A stretch of 45,806 nucleotides of DNA from an uncultured Christensenella sp. (GTDB lineage Bacteria; Bacillota; Clostridia; Christensenellales; Pumilibacteraceae), in contig CAJUGC010000014.1 in the NCBI GenBank assembly GCA_910585955.1, positions 1 to 45,806 on the forward strand, in the 5' to 3' direction. Every line of letters starts with the position of its first letter. Within the stretch, counting starts at the first letter, position 1. The notes under the pieces were generated by a model that searched no databases, was not told the origin of the DNA, and saw nothing but the letters and a program-made list of their open reading frames with translations. The position numbers and the translations under genes were made by a program. Below are positions 30,093-38,648 of the stretch, piece after piece.

Positions 30093-31280
30093 CTAACCGT
30101 GCCTACCTTCCTCTATGATTTCCTTAAAAGCCTGCAATCTCGTTTCGTACTGCGCAAGCGAAAAGTTCTTTGCGTCCGCCTGATCCCCGTCGAACGTCAT
30201 TGTGGCGATCCCCTCGCCGGCAAGCCGACGCTCCATTTCGTAGTAAGTGCCGCACCAGATCTTGCAACACCTCGATATATGAAAAATCATACCGTCGGGT
30301 TTTGTCTTGCGCGCAAGCTCCCTTCTCATTTCCAATCCGCGCGTAAACGGGACCGAATTGGGTATTTCGGCATAGGCTTTTACCATTTCGTCGAGCCCCT
30401 CGTATACTATTCCGAAGGTGTTCGCATACATTGTTCCCACCGTATTTATGCCCTGAGATATGAGCGGCATTTGCATCTCGTACAGATACGGCCAGCACGC
30501 AATTCCCTCGTAGAGTATACGATAGGACTGCTTTGCAGGGAACGAGGAACTGCCCTTTTCCGAGCGTGCAGCAAGTTCCGCTTTCAGCGCGTTGAATACG
30601 TCGAGCGTCTCCTGTTTGCCGCGCAGACACACCGCCGCCGCCATGTACACGAAGAGGTCGAAGCCGTTTGCGGGAGAAGGGTCAGCCCCCACCGCTTCCG
30701 CTATGTCCAGCCATGCCCTGCCCGTCTCGGAAGATATTTTCATCACGCGCATGAATTCGCTTTCCCTGAAAACCGCGCCCGTAAATAGGCAAAGCCCGTC
30801 TATCAATTCAAGGCACTGCTCTTTTATGTAACCGACGGCGTCGGAATCGATCTTGCCTTCCATCGTGTACGGAATGTCCAAAAAGAACAGCGGTATACCG
30901 AACTTGACGGCGAGCAGCTCGAACCACTTCATGAGCTGGTGACAGGTGTTGTTGCTGCACAGCAGATAGTCGGGCGCGGGAATGTTCCGAACTGTCGAGT
31001 CGAAACTCTCGCAATAGCCCAAGTTTATTTTCGCGTAAGAACACAAGTCGTTCGAGTATCCGACGTTTTCGGCGACTTCGATAAACCTTCGTCCTTCGCC
31101 GCTCGTCGCAAGCAGCGCCGCATGATTCTCGGGGTGCACTACGGTAAGCCCCAGACATTCGGGAATTTCGATAGGAAAATTGGAAGTACACCAACCTATG
31201 AGGCCGCCTGCCGCTTTCGTCTTTTCGTACCCGTCGTACATCTCGTCCATAAGTTTTCGGAACATCTTGTGCGCGTTCAT
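30093..31280 (-). CDS. 2-hydroxyacyl-CoA dehydratase subunit, HgdA-like
   Basis: A 395-residue partner of the HgdB-like protein. Family landmarks are IGWCTSNFPIEIPECLGL near the N-terminus, LCSNNTCHQLMKWFELLA, HISRCCKIWCGTYYEMER and the typical end motif FDGDQAD (near residue 370). The conserved cysteines are all present, so an active cluster-bearing subunit is expected. It overlaps the activase gene by four bases (ATGA) and is followed after one base by the HgdB-like gene. No acyl-CoA transferase or acyl-CoA dehydrogenase, the usual companions in amino acid fermentation, occurs in the window. Confidence 0.87.
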   Translation of the reverse strand: MNAHKMFRKLMDEMYDGYEKTKAAGGLIGWCTSNFPIEIPECLGLTVVHPENHAALLATSGEGRRFIEVAENVGYSNDLCSYAKINLGYCESFDSTVRNIPAPDYLLCSNNTCHQLMKWFELLAVKFGIPLFFLDIPYTMEGKIDSDAVGYIKEQCLELIDGLCLFTGAVFRESEFMRVMKISSETGRAWLDIAEAVGADPSPANGFDLFVYMAAAVCLRGKQETLDVFNALKAELAARSEKGSSSFPAKQSYRILYEGIACWPYLYEMQMPLISQGINTVGTMYANTFGIVYEGLDEMVKAYAEIPNSVPFTRGLEMRRELARKTKPDGMIFHISRCCKIWCGTYYEMERRLAGEGIATMTFDGDQADAKNFSLAQYETRLQAFKEIIEEGRHG

Positions 31281-32056
31281 TCTTCTGCCGCCTTTTCATG
31301 GGCATACAGCGCCGCTCCGTACGCGCCGTTAAGCTGCGCGACGGAAGACACGCATATGCTTGTGCCTATTTCTTTTTCGAGCGCACGCACGACGCCGGAA
31401 TCCGTGGCTACGCCGCCGGTCATGACGACTTTGTCCTCGACGCCTATGCGCGAAACGAGTCCGCTCACGCGCCCCGCTATGCTTCTGTGTATCGCGGCGA
31501 TTACGTCCTCGGTCTTAACGCTGTTTGCCAAATGCGAAATCACTTCGCTTTCCGCAAACACGGTGCATGTCGAGCTTATGTCCACGCGGCAACCGGACTT
31601 TTCGTCGAGCGCGCCGAACTGCGACAAATCGATGTCGAGCACCCTCGCCATGACCGACAGAAAGCGTCCGGTCCCCGCGGCGCACTTGTCGTTCATGAGG
31701 AACTTCAACATCTTGCCTTGCGGAGAAAGTTTTATTACTTTTGCGTCCTGTCCGCCTATATCGATTATGGTGCGAGCGTCGGGGTACATACTTGAAACGC
31801 CTTTGCTGTGGCACGAAAGCTCGCTGAGTTGACCGTCGACGCAGCCGAGCGAATTGCGCCCGTATCCCGTGGCAATCGAATAAGCTATGTCCGCCCTTTT
31901 CAGCCCTGCCGCCGCAAGCGCTTTTTCCATAGCGCGCACAGGTCCCTTAGTCCCTGTCCCTATCTGCTCTATAGCGCTGCCGACGATATTTTTGCCGCCG
32001 TCCAAAATGGCGCACTTCGACGTAGTGGATCCTATATCTATTCCGAGAGTATACAT
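31277..32056 (-). CDS. 2-hydroxyacyl-CoA dehydratase activase (HgdC-like)
   Basis: A 259-residue ATPase of the ASKHA fold (BadF/BadG/HgdC family) that drives an electron from ferredoxin or flavodoxin to the dehydratase, using ATP. YTLGIDIGSTTSKCAIL is the phosphate-1 loop, IDIGGQDAKVI the second, and MTGGVATDSGV the adenosine motif. The cluster cysteines of the homodimer are in NDKCAAGTGRFL and SSTCTVFAESEVISH. The length and every motif match characterised archerases. Its start codon shares a base with the ACP stop (TAATG), so it is coupled to a carrier protein gene. That neighbour is unexpected. Confidence 0.93.
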   Translation of the reverse strand: MYTLGIDIGSTTSKCAILDGGKNIVGSAIEQIGTGTKGPVRAMEKALAAAGLKRADIAYSIATGYGRNSLGCVDGQLSELSCHSKGVSSMYPDARTIIDIGGQDAKVIKLSPQGKMLKFLMNDKCAAGTGRFLSVMARVLDIDLSQFGALDEKSGCRVDISSTCTVFAESEVISHLANSVKTEDVIAAIHRSIAGRVSGLVSRIGVEDKVVMTGGVATDSGVVRALEKEIGTSICVSSVAQLNGAYGAALYAHEKAAEE

Positions 32057-32295
32057 TATCGCTCTCCGAGTATTATGTCGACGAGCTTGCCGACGTTTTT
32101 CATGGCAATAATTTCTTTCATCGAAAATTTGACGTCGAACTCGTCCTGCACGGCAAAAATTACGTTGATGTGCGTGAGCGAATCCCAGCCTTCAATGTCG
32201 TTTGCGGTCGTATTCTCGCTTAAAGTTATCGATTCGTCGTCGAATACTTCGCGAAACACTTTATTAAGTCTTTCAAATACCTCATTTCTTTGCAT
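32056..32295 (-). CDS. acyl carrier protein
   Basis: A 79-residue carrier protein with the phosphopantetheine site GWDSLTHINV (S39), an acidic helix I-loop region and the usual helix III (MKNVGKLVDII). I use the second ATG (32295), because AAAGGGG lies seven bases before it. The ATG at 32301 is too close to that site. It overlaps the 3' end of the fkbH-like gene by 14 bases, and its stop overlaps the activase start. Pairing with an FkbH-like enzyme suggests a dedicated carrier for a three-carbon unit rather than the fatty acid ACP. Confidence 0.9.
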   Translation of the reverse strand: MQRNEVFERLNKVFREVFDDESITLSENTTANDIEGWDSLTHINVIFAVQDEFDVKFSMKEIIAMKNVGKLVDIILGER

Positions 32296-33976
32296 TGTCA
32301 TGCCCCTTTATAAATGTATTTAATTTGTCGAATTTTTGCACGTCGGCGACATACCGATTGTCACCCGCAGCCGTAAAGCCGTGATTTTCGTACACGTCGG
32401 CAACCATTGCGTTTTTGGCGGTGGGAATGTATTCGCCTATTACTTTTTTATAACCCAATCTCTTTGCCGTCTCTACTGCGGTGTTCAATACGAACGCTTC
32501 CATTCCGCGTTTCAGCACGCGGCAACTCATAAGCCAGGTTTCCACGAACAGCGCGTCGCCCTCCGACTTCATAATTACGACGGAGATAAGCCCGTGATCG
32601 CCGAAACGATCTTTCAGATTGAATTGCAGAGTAACATAACTCTTATCGCTTGCTATCTTCGCGATCTCGTCCTCCGTATAGCGAATCGTTCTCAAATTAA
32701 ACTGATTGCTTCTTTGCGACAACTGTACGATTCGCGGATAGTCGAACGCCGCAAACGGAGAATAATCGGAGATCATATCGAGATCTTTCAAGAAATCGTC
32801 TATGGAGTCGTACTTTGCCGACACCTTTCTTCGCTCCGCCTCGGATCTGTACATCTCCGCCCGCACCCTGTCTTCGCGAGAATACGAAACGGCTTCGAAG
32901 AGATTCAAACTCTGCAAATAAGAAACGTACTCCGACGGGTCTTTCGGCATATCGGGCACGATCACGTCCTTAAGTTTACTTTTGACTAGCTCGCGCTCGA
33001 AAGCGTTGTCGTCTATAAAGGCTATCGAATTCATTCCGATATTCAGCGTCTCTCGGATCGCCGAAATGTTCGACGCCTTGTCCTGCCAATTTGCGACGAA
33101 AACGGTTATATCTGACAATTTAAGCACCATGTCGGGGTGTTCTTCAAACGGCTGTTTCGCATTTCTTTCGTCGTTTTTACTGCAAACGCAAAGCAACACG
33201 CCGCGATAAGTAAGCTCTTTCAGCCATCGTTGGAACCTCACATATGCCTTGCCCGAGCCTAAGTCCCCCAATTCTATGCCGCCCATGCCGTCGTCGCCTA
33301 TGACTCCGCCCCACAGCGTGTTGTCGAGATCGAGGACTACACATTTGCAAATCGAGACGCCGCGCGCGGAGAGAATGATATCGATCGTTTGCTTGGCGAC
33401 ACGAGGCAAAACGCCCGTCGCAAGCGTCAGCGACGCCATATCGTAGAGCTGCGGACTGAACATATTGTCGTAGCCTATCAGCGTCGCTATGCCGTTTAAA
33501 TCCAAAAGGTGTGCGTTTTTGTAAGATGCCGCGAGATCCGTTAAAAGCAGGTTGAGTTTTTTCACTTGATACAAAAACGATTCGGGGACACTTAATGCGT
33601 AGCTTCCGAAAACCCCGTCGTTTTTTTCGATATATGTATACTGAATGATTTCTGCGGACGAAAACTTTCCGATTTTTTGCCAATACGTCTCAATGCGCCC
33701 TGCGATGTTATTCGCAAAGCTCGGGCGATCTTCGCAGAGAGTTTCGGAAAATAAATTGTAGAGTTTCTCGACGGAAAGATAGATTATTATATATGCGGGC
33801 TTACTTTTGTATACTTCGCTCCGCTCGTCTATAAGTTGTTGCGCCACCGAATCGTAATCGGCATCGTATACGCTTACCGTAAGTCCGCGCAGATACGCCT
33901 CTCCGCGTATGGCGTCGGACAGTAGCTGCGTAGCGGAGTCGCCCACCACGGCGACGCCAAGCTCGGCTTTTTGCAA
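32282..33976 (-). CDS. FkbH-like HAD-IIIC/GNAT protein (glyceryl-ACP loading), start frameshifted
   Basis: FkbH-type proteins take 1,3-bisphosphoglycerate and load a glyceryl group onto an ACP. The HAD part has CVVLDLDNTLWGGVIG (nucleophile D216, acid D218) and AFIDDNAFERELV. The C-terminal part is a GNAT-like domain (DRFGDHGLISVVIM, AVETAKRLGYKKVIGEYIPTAKN). An SGNH-like N-terminal piece, AVVGDSATQLL, is typical of the family. The frame as given begins at a TTG with no ribosome site. A proper start (AAGGAG, eight bases, ATG at 34023) encodes the family N-terminus MDKTFSELKK in another frame, so one base seems missing from an A5 run. Confidence 0.88.
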   Translation of the reverse strand: MQKAELGVAVVGDSATQLLSDAIRGEAYLRGLTVSVYDADYDSVAQQLIDERSEVYKSKPAYIIIYLSVEKLYNLFSETLCEDRPSFANNIAGRIETYWQKIGKFSSAEIIQYTYIEKNDGVFGSYALSVPESFLYQVKKLNLLLTDLAASYKNAHLLDLNGIATLIGYDNMFSPQLYDMASLTLATGVLPRVAKQTIDIILSARGVSICKCVVLDLDNTLWGGVIGDDGMGGIELGDLGSGKAYVRFQRWLKELTYRGVLLCVCSKNDERNAKQPFEEHPDMVLKLSDITVFVANWQDKASNISAIRETLNIGMNSIAFIDDNAFERELVKSKLKDVIVPDMPKDPSEYVSYLQSLNLFEAVSYSREDRVRAEMYRSEAERRKVSAKYDSIDDFLKDLDMISDYSPFAAFDYPRIVQLSQRSNQFNLRTIRYTEDEIAKIASDKSYVTLQFNLKDRFGDHGLISVVIMKSEGDALFVETWLMSCRVLKRGMEAFVLNTAVETAKRLGYKKVIGEYIPTAKNAMVADVYENHGFTAAGDNRYVADVQKFDKLNTFIKGHDNAKK

Positions 33977-34023
33977 GCGACTTGTTTTCGCGGCTTTTTC
34001 AGTTCCGAAAAAGTCTTGTCCAT
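33977..34023 (-). other. out-of-frame 5' end of the fkbH-like gene
   Basis: ATG at 34023 follows AAGGAG at eight bases and reads MDKTFSELKK, a typical FkbH-family N-terminus. It then leaves the main frame at the T5 run (A5 on the coding strand, 33995-33999). Adding one A yields MDKTFSELKKAAKTSR running into LQKAELGVAVVGDS without a stop. Confidence 0.75.
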
Positions 34024-34094
34024 ATTATTTTCTCCTTAAGCATAGCGCAGGCAACCTCAAACATTCTCCCTTTGTGCGCCTGATTTTTAATATG

Positions 34095-34130
34095 GCAACG
34101 AGCCTCAAGGTTTCCGATGAGGCTCATTGC
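34095..34130. promoter_or_regulatory. 13-bp hairpin between the GH3 and fkbH-like genes
   Basis: GCAACGAGCCTCA pairs with TGAGGCTCATTGC (one mismatch) around a 10-base loop. Neither strand has a T run directly after it, so it is not a classic terminator. No good promoter is visible between it and fkbH, so readthrough from the glycosidase operon is possible. Confidence 0.5.
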
Positions 34131-34159
34131 ACATTCATGCATTAGGGCATAAATGTAGG

Positions 34160-37100
34160 TTAGGGGGTCTGATTGAAATCGCCATCCGTTGCGCCTTCTT
34201 TGGGCTTTTTAAGCGCCGAGCGAATTACGAAGAATCCCCAAACGCCAAGCCCTACCGGGATCAAAACGCAGACGATGATGAAAATTATCTGCCATATCGG
34301 CATCAAATAGACAAGATTCAAACTGTTCATGGCGTTGCTGCTCGCCACGCTGTAGAGGATATTCTTTGCCGCCATACGAAGCACCGTAACGTCCGCAGCG
34401 GATTTTTTGTCATAATCATTCCACATCCTGCTTTTTTCGGTGCAAAGATTGAGATCGCCGCCCGCATAAATCATCTGACGGTTGTTCATATAATCGCCGA
34501 GCTGGTTGTAGTCGCAAATAACGGTGCCGCGAAAACCCCATTCGTTTCTGAGTATCTCGGTAAGCAGTCTGTAGTCGCCGCCCGTCCAGCGCGTGCCTAT
34601 ACGGTTGAAGCTCGACATCAAAGCCGCTACGTCGCTCTTTTTTATCGCGACCTCGAATGCCTTGAGGTATATCTCGCGCATGGCTTGTTCCGTGACCCAC
34701 GAGCTTCCGCCGCCGCGATGCGTTTCCTGCTCGTTGAGCGCGAAATGCTTGACATAGCAGTTTACGCCCTTACTGCGGCAACCTCTTATTTCCGCCGCCG
34801 CGATAGTACCCGTAAGATAGCTGTCCTCGGAGAAGTACTCGAAATTTCTTCCGCCGAACGGACTGCGGTGAATGTTGACGCCGGGAGCGTACCAACCGCT
34901 GTACGAAACGCCGTTCTTTGCGGCTTCCTCGGCAGTACGGGCAGAGCCCCAAAGCCCTTCCTCGCCTACAGCCTCGCCCATTTCTTCTATGAGCTCGACA
35001 TTCCACGTCGCCGACATAACTACCTGTACGGTATATACATTATTACCTTTCCAGGTATTGTCGGTGGCTATGAAATTGCACCAGCCGACCGGACCGTCGC
35101 TCTCGTAAGTAAGAGGCTTGCTTATGCTCTCGATTTCGATAGAACCGAAACCGCCGTTGTTGAACAGAGCCGCCAACTCGTTTACCGTAAGAGCGTCTAA
35201 AAGCGATTTCCACGTTCCCGACTCGCCCAAAGGCTCGTCGCCGTACTCGACGACGTAATTGCCGTCTTTATCCTGAGTAATCAGCGCCGAAATATCGACG
35301 GAAGCGCCCGCGCCCTGAGTTGGCATAGTGTACGAAGCGGCATTCGGGTTGTTGTGCGTAGTGTCCTTTATTTGCGCAACGCCGGCGTTGTCGATATTGC
35401 GGTCTCCTTCGACGTAGGCGCCCGGAATCGCCGAAAGGTCGCTTCTCGACATAAGACTGTCTGCGATATGGGTATCCGAATTAAACGCGCTGTCTTTGCA
35501 GTCGGTATACCTGTTTTCGACCTTTCCGCCCGTCGTCGGATCGTTTGCGTATTTTATGTTTTCTTCGACTTTGAACGGAACGGTCTCGACGACATTGTGC
35601 GAGTCTCTGCTTATAAGGAGAGCGTAATCGTCGCTCTTTTCGATTATGTAGCCCTTATACGAGCCGTCGACTTTACCCTTATAGTCATACGAGGCGATGT
35701 CATACGGCGTAAAGGCGAGCGTCACCGTACAGGAGTTGGGCTTATCCGTAGCGTTTGCCGCGTCTGCCGCAACTAACGCCTTGCCGGCTTCGGGATATAA
35801 CATCGGAGTTTTGGCAAAACCGCAAAGCACCTTATGCGCGCGCTCTATGCCGCCCTCTTTATAATCGGGGAGTTTGGCATACATCTGTACGACGTCTTTT
35901 CCCTTATACGCGCCCGTATTCTTTACGGTAACGGTGATCTCGTAACTGCCGTCCGCTTTTATTGCGACGTTTTCTATCGCCGAGCCGTCCGCTTCCCAAT
36001 CGAAAGTCGTATACGAAAGTCCGAAGCCGAACGGGAACACGACGTTTTCGTCGTACCAACCGTCATTGCCTTTTTTCGATTCCTCGTAAGCCCTCGTTTC
36101 GTAATAGCGGTAGCCGACGTATATGTTCTCTTCGTAGTCGGCGTAGAACAGCGATTCATTCTTCTTTGTGTCTACATTGTAGTACACATCGCCGTTTGCG
36201 ACGCCGCGACTGCCGAAATTGTTAAAAGTAGGATCTAAAGTAAAGTCTCTCGCCCAGGTGTCGGTCGTATGTCCCGACGGAGTAACAGTTCCGTTTAAGA
36301 TATTGCCGAGCGCGTTCATGCCGTTTAGACCCGGACCGCCTATCCAAATGCAGCCGTCTATGTCGTACTCGTCGAGAAAGTCGGCTTCCACGCAGTTAAG
36401 GGTGTTTAAAACGACTATTACTTTGTCGAAGTTTTCGCACGCGTGCGAAAGCAGAGCCTTTTCGTTTTTATCGAGCGCAAGGTAATGTTTTGCGAGATCG
36501 GTGCTTGTCATCGGACAATCGTAATTCTCGCCCGCCGTGCGAGCAAACACCACGATCGCCGCGTCCTTGTATGCCGCAGCATAGCTGTTTTTAACGTCGT
36601 CGGGATAATTCGTCAGCGGCGTTTCTCCCGTGGACATCGATTCCAGCGCGGATTCGTTCTGATCGAGGTTGCTCGGAGTGTTGTCGCGCCCCTTTCCCGA
36701 CAAAGCGTCGTTTTCGTAAAATGCCTTGAGTGCAGGGTTGCAACTAAAGCCCGCATTGCTCAGTCCCTTATACAGATCGACCTTTTCCAAAGTCGTATCG
36801 CCGCCGCCGCTGCCCGTGCCGCCGTACACCGGATCTACGGAATTTTTTCCGAAAACGCTTATCGAGGCGCTCTTTTCGAGCGGAAGAACATTATTGTCGT
36901 TTTTGAGAAGAATGAAACCTTCTCCCGCCACTTTTTCGGTCACTGCGGCCGCATTCTCGTTTGCCTCTTCCTTGCTCGCCGTCGTCTTTTCGTAGAACGA
37001 AACGGAAGCCTCGTCGCTTTCGACGCGAACGGGCCGCTTGCCGCCGAGAAACAGACTTATTATCAAGCTGAAATGATTGGCGAGGATTATCGCGACGATA

Positions 37101-37171
37101 AGCACGCAAACGACGGCGCACGTCACTATGAACCAAATGCGCGTCTTTTTGTCTTTGAAAATTATTCCCAT
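34160..37171 (-). CDS. membrane-anchored, circularly permuted family-3 glycoside hydrolase
   Basis: A 1003-residue GH3 enzyme (beta-glucosidase/xylosidase type). The usual C-terminal GH3 domain comes first (EGFILLKNDNNVLPLEKS near residue 85; YPFGFGLSYTTFDWE-like segment; FnIII-like domain). The (beta/alpha)8 domain comes last: YAPGVNIHRSPFGGRNFEYFSED, KHFALNEQE and FRGTVICDYNQ with the likely nucleophile D887. This permuted order occurs in some Clostridia enzymes. One membrane helix lies near the N-terminus (about 13-45) and another near the C-terminus (about 955-980). AGGAGG fixes the start at 37171. It is 26 bases after the InlB/CBM lipoprotein gene, so the two form an operon. Confidence 0.88.
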   Translation of the reverse strand: MGIIFKDKKTRIWFIVTCAVVCVLIVAIILANHFSLIISLFLGGKRPVRVESDEASVSFYEKTTASKEEANENAAAVTEKVAGEGFILLKNDNNVLPLEKSASISVFGKNSVDPVYGGTGSGGGDTTLEKVDLYKGLSNAGFSCNPALKAFYENDALSGKGRDNTPSNLDQNESALESMSTGETPLTNYPDDVKNSYAAAYKDAAIVVFARTAGENYDCPMTSTDLAKHYLALDKNEKALLSHACENFDKVIVVLNTLNCVEADFLDEYDIDGCIWIGGPGLNGMNALGNILNGTVTPSGHTTDTWARDFTLDPTFNNFGSRGVANGDVYYNVDTKKNESLFYADYEENIYVGYRYYETRAYEESKKGNDGWYDENVVFPFGFGLSYTTFDWEADGSAIENVAIKADGSYEITVTVKNTGAYKGKDVVQMYAKLPDYKEGGIERAHKVLCGFAKTPMLYPEAGKALVAADAANATDKPNSCTVTLAFTPYDIASYDYKGKVDGSYKGYIIEKSDDYALLISRDSHNVVETVPFKVEENIKYANDPTTGGKVENRYTDCKDSAFNSDTHIADSLMSRSDLSAIPGAYVEGDRNIDNAGVAQIKDTTHNNPNAASYTMPTQGAGASVDISALITQDKDGNYVVEYGDEPLGESGTWKSLLDALTVNELAALFNNGGFGSIEIESISKPLTYESDGPVGWCNFIATDNTWKGNNVYTVQVVMSATWNVELIEEMGEAVGEEGLWGSARTAEEAAKNGVSYSGWYAPGVNIHRSPFGGRNFEYFSEDSYLTGTIAAAEIRGCRSKGVNCYVKHFALNEQETHRGGGSSWVTEQAMREIYLKAFEVAIKKSDVAALMSSFNRIGTRWTGGDYRLLTEILRNEWGFRGTVICDYNQLGDYMNNRQMIYAGGDLNLCTEKSRMWNDYDKKSAADVTVLRMAAKNILYSVASSNAMNSLNLVYLMPIWQIIFIIVCVLIPVGLGVWGFFVIRSALKKPKEGATDGDFNQTP

Positions 37172-37197
37172 AAATTCCTCCTGACCGTAGAGTCTTT

Positions 37198-38481
37198 CTA
37201 CTTGCCTTCCAGATTGCTTATAAGCGGATAGCCTTCCGCCCAAGTGACCTCGGTTTTGCTGTAGATGTATACGGCGTCTACCATGGGCGCGTTTGCGTTG
37301 ACGGTAAAGCCATAGTCCTTGTTGTTGTTCACGAGCAATTCTATGGTGTTGTCGCCGGCGTTAAGCGAAACATTAGTCGCTATTATGTACGTCTCGAAAG
37401 GCTTTCTGCTGCCCGAACCCGTGGATGGAACGCCGGTGAAATCTATGCTGTACGAAAAGGACTTGCCGTTTACCGACACTTTGAAGTCGCTGCCGTTTAT
37501 GGTCGTGTTCTGGACTTCCGCGCTCAAACGAAGGGCAAGCTGTGCTTTCGTGACGGCAGTGTCGGAATGAATGTTGAAAGTAAGTTTGATGCCGGGATTG
37601 TACAGCCAGCCTATATAGTAGCCGTTGCTTGCGTTTGCGCCGAACTCGTCTTTTACGATAAGACCCTTGTCGTATGTAACTCCGGAAATGCCGTGACCGA
37701 CAAGTCCGTCGAGGTTGACATATTCGGCTTCGAAAGTGTTTTCGTAGTACCAATCGGCATACAGCGTGCGATTTTCGTTTTGCTTGCTCATCAAGTCGTA
37801 AGCCTCTCCGGTAGCTGCGGCGTCGGTATACCAACCGTTGAAATAATATCCCTCACGAACGGGAACGGTTTCCTGCCCTCTTCCGCCTTTTTTGATTTTC
37901 AAAGTCTCGTAAACGGGATTTTCCGCACCTTCGTAGTTCCACATCAAAGTGAGCGTGACGTTATCGCCCGAATCCGCTTCCCACTTGGCATAAACGGTAG
38001 TGTCGTCTTTAAGCTCTGTCGAAAAGTCATATTCTTTCGTGCAAGCCTCGTCGGTGTACCAACCCGAGAACAGATAGCCCTCTCTTGTAGGCGCCGCGGG
38101 ACGCGTTGCCTTGCCGCCTACGGCTACGGTAGTAACGGTGTCGGCGATGTCGTAGTTATAGTCGAAAGTAAAGCTGTAAGAAGTGCGCGTCCAGGACGCA
38201 TAGACCGTAAGGTCTCTCGTGATAGCCGTCGCTTCGAAATCGTATTCTGTCACACAATCCTTTGTGGTATACCAGCCGTCGAATCTGTAGCCGGTGCGTT
38301 CGACCTCGGGCGGCGTCAGTTTTTCGCCGCTTTTGGCTTCCTTTACCATCGCCTCGGGCGAGCCCGTGTAATTATAATCAAACGTAACGCTAAATCCGCC
38401 GCCGCAACCGAAAAAGACGGTCATGCAAATCGCAACAAGCAGCGCGGATAATATCATAGAAATATGTTTTGTTTTTTTCAT
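37198..38481 (-). CDS. lipoprotein with three InlB-type repeats and a CBM-like domain
   Basis: A 427-residue lipoprotein (lipobox FFGC, C26). Three InlB/Listeria-Bacteroides repeats follow at about 30-98, 100-168 and 174-245, each ending in a ...GWYT...LYAxW pattern (FDGWYTTKDC, FSGWYTDEAC, FNGWYTDAAA). Residues 247-427 (FEAEYVNLDGLVGHGI, LRLSAEV, NTIELLVNNN) resemble a family 6/35 carbohydrate-binding module. It probably presents a sugar-binding module outside the cell for the glycosidase encoded next. The ligand is unknown. A promoter with an overlapping palindrome lies upstream. Confidence 0.8.
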   Translation of the reverse strand: MKKTKHISMILSALLVAICMTVFFGCGGGFSVTFDYNYTGSPEAMVKEAKSGEKLTPPEVERTGYRFDGWYTTKDCVTEYDFEATAITRDLTVYASWTRTSYSFTFDYNYDIADTVTTVAVGGKATRPAAPTREGYLFSGWYTDEACTKEYDFSTELKDDTTVYAKWEADSGDNVTLTLMWNYEGAENPVYETLKIKKGGRGQETVPVREGYYFNGWYTDAAATGEAYDLMSKQNENRTLYADWYYENTFEAEYVNLDGLVGHGISGVTYDKGLIVKDEFGANASNGYYIGWLYNPGIKLTFNIHSDTAVTKAQLALRLSAEVQNTTINGSDFKVSVNGKSFSYSIDFTGVPSTGSGSRKPFETYIIATNVSLNAGDNTIELLVNNNKDYGFTVNANAPMVDAVYIYSKTEVTWAEGYPLISNLEGK

Positions 38482-38557
38482 ATTACCCTCGAATCACTTT
38501 TTTTGATCTATGTATAATCTGCCCGAAAGCAGTAATTTTCGAAATAATCGGCATTTC

Positions 38558-38587
38558 CTCCGCCGAATCCTTACGGGTTCGACGGAG
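38558..38587. promoter_or_regulatory. 5'-leader hairpin of the InlB/CBM lipoprotein gene
   Basis: CTCCGCCGAATCC and GGGTTCGACGGAG form an imperfect 13-bp stem with a four-base loop. It falls inside the predicted 5' untranslated region of the leftward transcript. It has no T run, so an mRNA-stability or regulatory element is more likely than a terminator. Confidence 0.4.
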
Positions 38588-38602
38588 AAAGCGCCGAGAT
38601 CT

Positions 38603-38632
38603 ACTGTATATCTACAGTTTGTTTTGGGTCAA
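38603..38632 (-). promoter_or_regulatory. promoter with operator-like palindrome for the lipoprotein-GH3 operon
   Basis: On the leftward strand TTGACC (38632-38627), 16 bases, TATACA (38610-38605). A perfect inverted repeat ACTGTA-TATC-TACAGT (38603-38618) covers the -10 box, where a repressor would block RNA polymerase. Confidence 0.5.
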
Positions 38633-38648
38633 TTTCCCGTATATCGGG

